Positions 17,678-22,858 of a stretch of DNA of 22,858 nt are shown in pieces (position 1 is the stretch's first letter; every line of letters starts with the position of its first letter). Origin of the DNA: Priapulus caudatus (Eukaryota > Priapulida > Priapulimorpha > Priapulimorphida > Priapulidae); the NCBI RefSeq assembly GCF_000485595.1, contig NW_014577086.1:266967-289824 (forward strand), read 5' to 3'. The notes under the pieces were generated by a model that was not told where the DNA came from, ran no database searches, and saw only the letters and a list, made by a program, of their open reading frames with translations. A program made the translations under genes and the position numbers.

Positions 17678-17825
17678 TATATATTAATGCCTGCTGTTGG
17701 GGGCACTATGCTCTCATAGTGTTGCTGAGGGAAGGAATAGTGCCCTCGCTACCGCTCGGGCACTATTCCTTCCCTCAGCAACACTATGAGAGCATAGTGC
17801 CCCCAACAGCAGGCATTAATATATA
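17678..17825. repeat. Perfect 68-bp inverted repeat (long hairpin)
   Basis: Arms 17678-17745 and 17758-17825 are exact reverse complements around a 12-nt centre. Each arm runs from TATATATTAATGCCTGCTG to GGAAGGAATAGTGCCC and itself contains CACTATG...CATAGTG. It begins only three bases after the TGTTAC flank of the neighbouring hAT-like element. Part of the arm recurs at 18131-18174. Confidence 0.92.
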
Positions 17826-17888
17826 ATTAGTGCATGACGTGATAAATCGCTGCAATCTCATTGGATAACGCAGCAGGCACTATGAAGC
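17826..17888. repeat. 63-bp segment repeated inverted at 18194-18256
   Basis: This block directly follows the right arm of the 68-bp hairpin. It is an exact reverse complement of 18194-18256. It carries ATTAGTGCATGACGTGATAA at one end and GCACTATGAAGC at the other. Exact identity over 63 bp indicates a recent origin or gene conversion. Confidence 0.9.
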
Positions 17889-17920
17889 GATAGTGCCCGC
17901 CTGAGCGGGCACTATCGCTT
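17885..17920. repeat. 16-bp hairpin with CTGA loop
   Basis: AAGCGATAGTGCCCGC is exactly complementary to 17905-17920 across a 4-nt loop. It shares the GGGCACTAT word with the neighbouring hairpin and overlaps the end of the 63-bp segment. Confidence 0.88.
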
Positions 17921-18130
17921 GCGCGACGCATTGTTATTATAACGCATTGTGTTTACGTCACGAATCTCCTGCGTCTGGGCGCCACGCAAGAGTAATTTCG
18001 AACGGCGGTTGTGTTTGTGTCGAACGTTTTGTTACATCGAATGCACCGGCAAATTAGGGAGTATAAAGAAGGTATATACGCATGAAAAGTAGATTGCATA
18101 GTCATGGCAGTCATGTGATGCACTAAAAAC

Positions 18131-18256
18131 ATTAATGCCTGCTGTTGGGGGCACTATGCTCTCATAGTGTTGCTTTGGGAAGGAATAGTGCCTGCTTCAT
18201 AGTGCCTGCTGCGTTATCCAATGAGATTGCAGCGATTTATCACGTCATGCACTAAT
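18131..18256. repeat. 126-bp repeat unit related to the hairpin cluster
   Basis: The first 44 bp (18131-18174) equal 17683-17726, and the next bases are nearly the same. The last 63 bp (18194-18256) are the exact reverse complement of 17826-17888. The ends ATTAATGCCTG and ATTAGTGCATG (read inward) form a short imperfect inverted repeat, so this may be the intact element from which the left cluster was rearranged. Confidence 0.8.
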
Positions 18257-20120
18257 GCCAGTTATTATGCAGCCGTACAGAACATTACAGCAGCATAACC
18301 CCCACCCCCCGTGAACCAACTGATACATGATTCGATGGATAATGTCCGTAATTAAAATCGAATTCTGATTTACATTTAAAAACATATAAAGTGAAACACG
18401 AAAATATTACACGGTCACAGATAATACCTAGTGGTGATAATTATCGCTTAGAGGCTACGGCCAACAACACGTAGTTTGCCTATATCGCATTCCAACATGA
18501 ACTATACAGAGAACATCCACTTTAACTTATTTTATGATTGATCGGAGATTGCATGGCATTCATAACCACAGAGCAAGAGAACAATTAAGAGATAAATAAT
18601 TATTATTATATTAGAGCAAGAGAACAATTAAGAGATGATCAGTGACCGTCTGCCATAATTGCAAATGGTCACGTTTACACTAGGTCTCACCAGTGCGAGC
18701 TAACATAATGATAATACTGAATCTTGCGAAATTCGTTCTACAAGTTCGTTCTATTTGTTTAACGCCGCATATGCATCTAGAACAATAGAAAGCACCACGG
18801 AAACCGTATTCTGTCTAACACTTATCAAAAATGCGGATCAATAGAGACTAGCGCTGTGAGGACACGAAATAATACAATTGATTACATTCTTGTAATTTAA
18901 AAAAGCGAGACGTTTTGCCGTTTGAATGCAACTAAATGCGGAAACCCTAGTTTTATTGGTTTCAGTTGCTAAATGCCATTTTCTAAAACAATACCTCACG
19001 TCTTAATCCTACCTCGTGTTTCACAGCGCATACAGCCGCAAGCGACCCTCGTGGCGCATTTCAGGCAACGTTTGCGACATGTAGCGATAAATAATACGTT
19101 TTCGCAATGACCCTCACATGACCTTCTGCCATGCAGGTGATCTCAAGATATCAGGCTTTTACCCAAGATTCAAATCCAGTACGTATATGACAAGTGAACT
19201 GTGTATGTAGAAAACTCAACGCATTTGTTCAACGTTATCAACTACGAACACTCATAACTGCGCACTATGTTTTGTATCTCTAATCTGTACACAGATTTAA
19301 GCATAAACTTTGAAATTAACAATGGGTACGCAAACGTTTGTATACAAAAGAATAATTCTCTGCAGCGAGCCCAGCACAATGGCTGTCACTCCGACCATAG
19401 GTCATAACCAGAAAATCATTCTCTGCATAATTGCTCCTACTTGTAAAAAGGACATTATCCTGACACTTTTTTTTGCAACGAAACAATAAGCAAAACAGGA
19501 ATTAGATGACCATTTTAAGCTTCATTTAAACTTCATTTCTATTTTTGTTAATTTCTTATACTGATGTCAACGTTCATTTAAAAGCAACTAGTTGCTTGGT
19601 AGGTTGCTTGTAAGTAGAACATTTGTTGAAGTTCGATAATACATGCCCTTGTGTTTCGATACTCCCCCCCCCACCACACTCACTTCTGGTGCCTACGATA
19701 TCACTGAGATACAATACAACCGGGATGGTATATATTATGCTAGTTCCACAGGTTCATCTTTGCAACACCAAACTCTCGGCGTAATTCTGCATCACATCAC
19801 GACTGCTTCGTGGGCGTACCATCGCTACGTTCGCCCACCTGTGCCCACCTTTTGGCAGCGTACGTCATCGGTCACTCACGATGTGCGAGCTCACTGCAAT
19901 TCCCTCCCTCGCCCCAAACCCCACCCCCCGTAACCCCATTGCCAACAGAAACCTGAGATGCACGGTCACAACCGGTAACGAGCGCATCCCGACGCAGCCT
20001 CCCCAGAATACGGCAGATAACGTCGCTCGCTCTCGTCGTGTGTGAGTGCATGCACGACCGCACGCGTCCTCGCACTGTTCTCGCACTCTGCCTCGGCGCC
20101 GCCTCGTGATTGTTGCGTCA
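18257..20120. other. Intergenic DNA downstream of the sulfatase gene
   Basis: About 1.9 kb. It contains a 24-bp direct repeat (AGAGCAAGAGAACAATTAAG...) at 18570-18593 and 18613-18636 separated by AT-rich sequence, and C-rich runs at 18299-18310 and 19664-19671. The 3' UTR of the - strand sulfatase should start just left of 20121, but I found no AATAAA on that strand within about 500 nt. No further gene is recognisable. Confidence 0.5.
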
Positions 20121-20261
20121 TCAGGACCACGCGTCGTTGTCTGTGTACGGGTAGCTGAAGTTGTCGTACTTTTCGTCGTGGCAGTCGCACCACGGGTAGT
20201 TGCAGCAGGGCTGTAACCATGGCCACCACATCGTGTTGTAGAAGCTGTACTGCGACTCGAC
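20121..20261 (-). CDS. Sulfatase (steryl-sulfatase/arylsulfatase type), last exon
   Basis: The acceptor CCACCCACAG precedes 20261. Read in phase 0, the exon encodes 46 residues and a TGA at 20121-20123. It starts VESQYSFYNTMWWPWLQPCC, which corresponds to the family's C-terminal segment of the form VxxQFSxxNxxxxPWLQxCC in mammalian steryl sulfatase. CDCHDEK follows, then a Tyr/Asp/Asn-rich tail ending DNDAWS. Phase, strand and content join cleanly to the exon at 21407-21651. There is no Met-initiated frame, so simple ORF scans would miss it. Known: these enzymes are secretory-pathway hydrolases of sulfate esters, using a formylglycine made from Cys. Seen here is only the C-terminus, so catalytic integrity and substrate are open. 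Confidence 0.88.
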   Translation of the reverse strand, partial: VESQYSFYNTMWWPWLQPCCNYPWCDCHDEKYDNFSYPYTDNDAWS

Positions 20262-20810
20262 CTGTGGGTGGGGTTCTACGCTAGAGTTACAGCTTCAGAC
20301 GGCTGGCTAGCATGATCTGCACTTCTCAACCACGACACACGCACGCAGCAGTGGACAGCGCGAGATCATTTCACAAGCTAGCACTTCAAGATCGAATTGA
20401 GCGCTCGCAAATCCGATTTGACTCGCTCTGTTTACTACACTTCAGCTGAAACTACGATTCATTAACCGTAAAATCTTTCATGGAAAATGCTCGACAAATT
20501 TGAACGCCAACATCCAATTTATGAAGGCCGTAGGCACAAAACATAAAACAGCATCAGTTAGTGTAACAACACATAACTTTACGTCTGTCTATCTTGACAA
20601 TAATAAATTAGTTTTCTGCTTCCAATTTCCACCTTTTCGTAGTAATTTTTGGTCGGCATGCGAGATAAAAGCAAAGCCAAACACATATACTGAGCTGCTG
20701 GATTATTGTTATCACTCGATTACGGGTCGGAATCAATTGCTCATTGAATGATATCAATAAACCAGCCAAGAACACCTGTGTGTGCTACCACGCGAATCTA
20801 AGGAAATTTA

Positions 20811-21199
20811 TATCCCATAAGATCGGAACTGCCCTTCCCCTTTTATATCCCATATGATCGGAACTCCCCCTCCCCTTTTATATCCCATATGATCGGAACT
20901 TCCCTCATCCCATTTATATCCCATATGATCGGAACTCCCCCTCCCCTTTTATATCCCATATGATCGGAACTTCCCTCTCCCCTTTTATATCCCATATGAT
21001 CGGAACTCCCCCTCCCCATTTATATCCCATATGATCGGAACTCCCCCCTCCTCATTTATATCCCATATGATCGGAACTCCCCCCTCCCCATTTATATCCC
21101 ATATGATCGGAACTCCCCCTCCTCATTTATATCCCATATGATCGGAACTCCCCCCTCCCCATTTATATCCCATATGATCGGAACTCCCCCCTTCCCCGT
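20811..21199. repeat. 35-36 bp minisatellite, 11 copies (sulfatase last intron)
   Basis: The core TATCCCATATGATCGGAACT is repeated 11 times; GATC occurs at 20821, 20856, 20891, 20927, 20962, 20998, 21033, 21069, 21105, 21140 and 21176. The spacing is 35 or 36 bp because the C-rich linker between cores (CCCCCTCCCC and variants) differs in length. It fills part of the 1,145-bp intron between the last two sulfatase exons. Confidence 0.95.
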
Positions 21200-21230
21200 A
21201 ATGTGTAACTCGAGCTGTGTAAAGCCTGGT

Positions 21231-21370
21231 GCCGGGTGCACACGTGAGTAACTTTACTCAAGTAAAATGATGCATGCGTCAAAATACTCACGTGTGCGGC
21301 GGATTTTCGTTGAGTATTTTGACGCATGCATCATTTTACTTGAGTAAAATTACTCACGTGTGCGCCGGGC
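21231..21370. mobile_element. Palindromic MITE, 140 bp, copy 2 (in sulfatase intron)
   Basis: Same family and same length as 5781-5920. The ends are GCCGGGTGCACACGTGAGTA and its complement ending CGTGTGCGCCGGGC. The inner part is TTTACTCAAGTAAAATGATG, with a repeated TCACGTGTGCGGCG in the middle. It starts about 30 bp after the minisatellite and ends 36 bp from the splice donor of the penultimate exon. Confidence 0.85.
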
Positions 21371-21406
21371 TTAAAGCAGATCATCGGACGTGCCATGGAC
21401 ACTTAC

Positions 21407-21651
21407 CTCGACCAACGACTGCTTGTGAGCAAGTTTCGCCTCGTCGATGTGCCGCAGGATCGCCTCGTACTTCGCGTCCGAGCTGACGTTGACGACAGTG
21501 GTCTCGGCCGGGTCGCTGACGAGATCAAACATGAGCGGCGGGTCGTGCCACTGGATCCACGTGCTGCCGTAGCACGGGCACACGAAGTCGCAGCCTTGTG
21601 TGCCCGCCCGCCACTTGGGCGTCGCGAAGTGCACCTTCCAGACGGCGTTCT
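21407..21651 (-). CDS. Sulfatase (steryl-sulfatase/arylsulfatase type), penultimate exon
   Basis: The acceptor CTCATCTTGCAG precedes 21651 (phase 1), and the donor GAG|GTAAGT ends the exon in phase 0. The 81 complete codons read NAVWKVHFATPKWRAGTQGC, then DFVCPCYGSTWIQWHDPPLM, then FDLVSDPAET, and end HKQSLVE. The W-K-x-H-F-x-T-P block, the Cys-rich patch and HDPPLxFDLxxDPxE are the hallmark order of the C-terminal domain of arylsulfatase A/steryl-sulfatase family enzymes. The Cys pattern and the match of the next exon favour the steryl-sulfatase/arylsulfatase D-E-F side. Upstream exons, including the CxPxR formylglycine site, are right of the window. The frame stays open upstream of 21652 only because the adjacent minisatellite has no stop; that part is intron. 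Downstream of the donor the frame ends in TAA at about 21371, which would add 12 residues if the intron were retained. Confidence 0.9.
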
Positions 21652-21667
21652 CTGCAAGATGAGCACA

Positions 21668-22199
21668 CAGCATTAAACAGAACACTGGGGAAACAGCGAG
21701 ATATGCACAGCATTGGAGGGGAGAACAGCATTTTCTGCAAGATGTGCACACGTCATTAAACGGAACACTGCGGGAACTGCGAGATGTGCACAGCATTAAA
21801 CGGAACACTGCGGGAACTGCGAGAAGCGCACAGCATTAAACGGAACACTGCGGGAACTGCGAGATGTGCACAGCATTAAACGGAACACTGTGGGAACTGC
21901 GAGATGTGCACAGCATTAAACGGAACACTGTGGGAACTGCGAGATGTGCACAGCATTAAACGAGACCATGCGGAAACTGCGACAATCGTACAGCATTAAA
22001 CGGAACACTGCGGGAACTACGAGAAGCGCACAGCATTAAACGGAACACTGCGGAAACTGCGACAATCGTACAGCATTAAACGGAACACTGCGGGAACTAC
22101 GAGAAGCGCACAGCATTAAACGGAAAACTGCGGGAACTGCGAGATGTGTGCACAGCATTAAACGGAACACTGCGGGAACTGCGACAAGGGCATGGCATT
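21668..22199. repeat. 40-bp minisatellite next to the sulfatase splice acceptor
   Basis: About eleven units of exactly or nearly 40 bp begin CATTAAACGGAACACTGCGG (from about 21751 to 22153), with diverged units at both edges (21668, 21708, 22193). Two types alternate at 21951-22110 (GACAATCGTA and GAGAAGCGCA), forming an 80-bp higher-order unit. It lies in the intron upstream of the penultimate sulfatase exon, starting 16 bp from it. Each unit reads on the - strand as TGTGCACATCTCGCAG, very like the true acceptor TGTGTGCTCATCTTGCAG. Confidence 0.93.
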
Positions 22200-22858
22200 G
22201 GAGGTGGGAACGGCGTTATCTGTATGAAAAGCGAGACATTAGGAGAAGGTAAGATAAGGGCAAGTGGCCTCAGCACCTAGCTTGCCTGGCCTACTGTGGC
22301 CACACTGCAGATTTGGCTTACAAACATTTTGTGAAGCACTTCATTCTAACCCATCGTCCTTAGTAACAGCATTCCATGCATACTAGCCTAATTAGATTAT
22401 TCTATTATGGACTCTTGATATTATAGTAGGGCGAGGAATTCATTATAGGCAATGATTTATCTAGCATCTACAGTATTATTTTTACACGCGGTCACCTCTT
22501 CTCTGCGAATTAGTGTTCTCTCATTTCCTCCTTGCTTCATTAGAACATTATGACTTGCATCTGCAGCATCTGCCTGTACTCGAATTTGCAATGACTCACT
22601 TAGCATCTCATTTACCCACACACATCGTATCGGATTCTCTCTTCACAATCAACAACCACATATGACTGGCCATACGCTTCATTTTCGTGTCTACTTGAGG
22701 AAGTTTGACTAATGTGGCAGCGCTGATTACCTGAGACACGTCGTAGCCTAATGAGGTCATACCGCAGTTTTTTTTTCTGACAAACATATCTAAACCCATC
22801 ATCCTTAGTAACAGCACGAACCAATGAACCACCAGCTATAAACACCTTATATATATAT
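22200..22858. other. Intron or upstream sequence of the sulfatase, no exon found
   Basis: About 660 bp. A 24-bp segment (AACCCATCGTCCTTAGTAAC...) at 22348-22371 recurs with one mismatch at 22793-22816, a direct repeat that suggests part of a dispersed element. No sulfatase exon is recognisable on the - strand, so the upstream intron probably extends beyond the window. Confidence 0.5.

Noticed and set aside
20811-21199. CRISPR-like array
   Set aside because: The repeats are contiguous with near-identical C-rich linkers, not unique spacers, and sit in an intron of a eukaryotic gene.
21371-21406. Sulfatase ending at the TAA near 21371 instead of splicing
   Set aside because: A consensus donor GAG|GTAAGT at 21407/21406 joins in frame to an exon with clear family residues; the read-through peptide has none.
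21652-21808. N-terminal extension of the sulfatase exon frame into the 40-bp repeat
   Set aside because: The frame is open only because the repeat lacks stops. A good acceptor lies at 21652-21653, and family similarity begins exactly after it.

Overview
This is eukaryotic nuclear DNA, most likely from an invertebrate animal. Genes are split by GT-AG introns, intergenic DNA is long, microsatellites, minisatellites and short inverted-repeat transposons are dense, and the recognisable proteins are metazoan types. A degenerate TTAGGG-like tract fits a lineage with vertebrate-type telomere repeats, but this is weak evidence and I cannot name the species.

Layout. (1) 1-456: a (GA)n tract, then the last coding exon of a CYP2-clan cytochrome P450 on the + strand whose other exons lie outside the window. 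(2) 1673-10645: a complete CYP2-clan P450 on the - strand. I rebuilt six exons whose splice sites, phases (1,1,1,0,1) and residues all agree, giving 501 codons plus stop. It converges tail to tail on the first gene, and the two last exons have the same length (179 nt). Its introns hold most of the simple repeats, a 140-bp palindromic MITE, a hAT-like element and telomere-like repeats. (3) 10646-20120: about 9.5 kb with no gene I can recognise, apart from one weak cysteine-rich candidate exon at 14114-14326. It carries a 143-bp element with a 9-bp target duplication, a 686-bp inverted-repeat element, a cluster of perfect hairpins around 17678-18256, and pentamer-like repeats. (4) 20121-21651: the last two coding exons of a - strand sulfatase of the steryl-sulfatase/arylsulfatase type. 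The catalytic N-terminal half lies beyond the right edge. Two minisatellites (35-36 bp and 40 bp) flank the penultimate exon, and a second copy of the 140-bp MITE ends 36 bp from its splice donor.

Functionally, the P450s are predicted ER-membrane monooxygenases and the sulfatase is predicted to hydrolyse sulfate esters (steroid or aryl sulfates). Nothing in the sequence proves that they act in one pathway. The most notable items are a P450 I-helix that lacks its usual acidic residue, a minisatellite that seems to have grown from a splice-acceptor/exon boundary, a perfect 68-bp hairpin inside a rearranged repeat cluster, and one MITE family inserted in introns of both genes.
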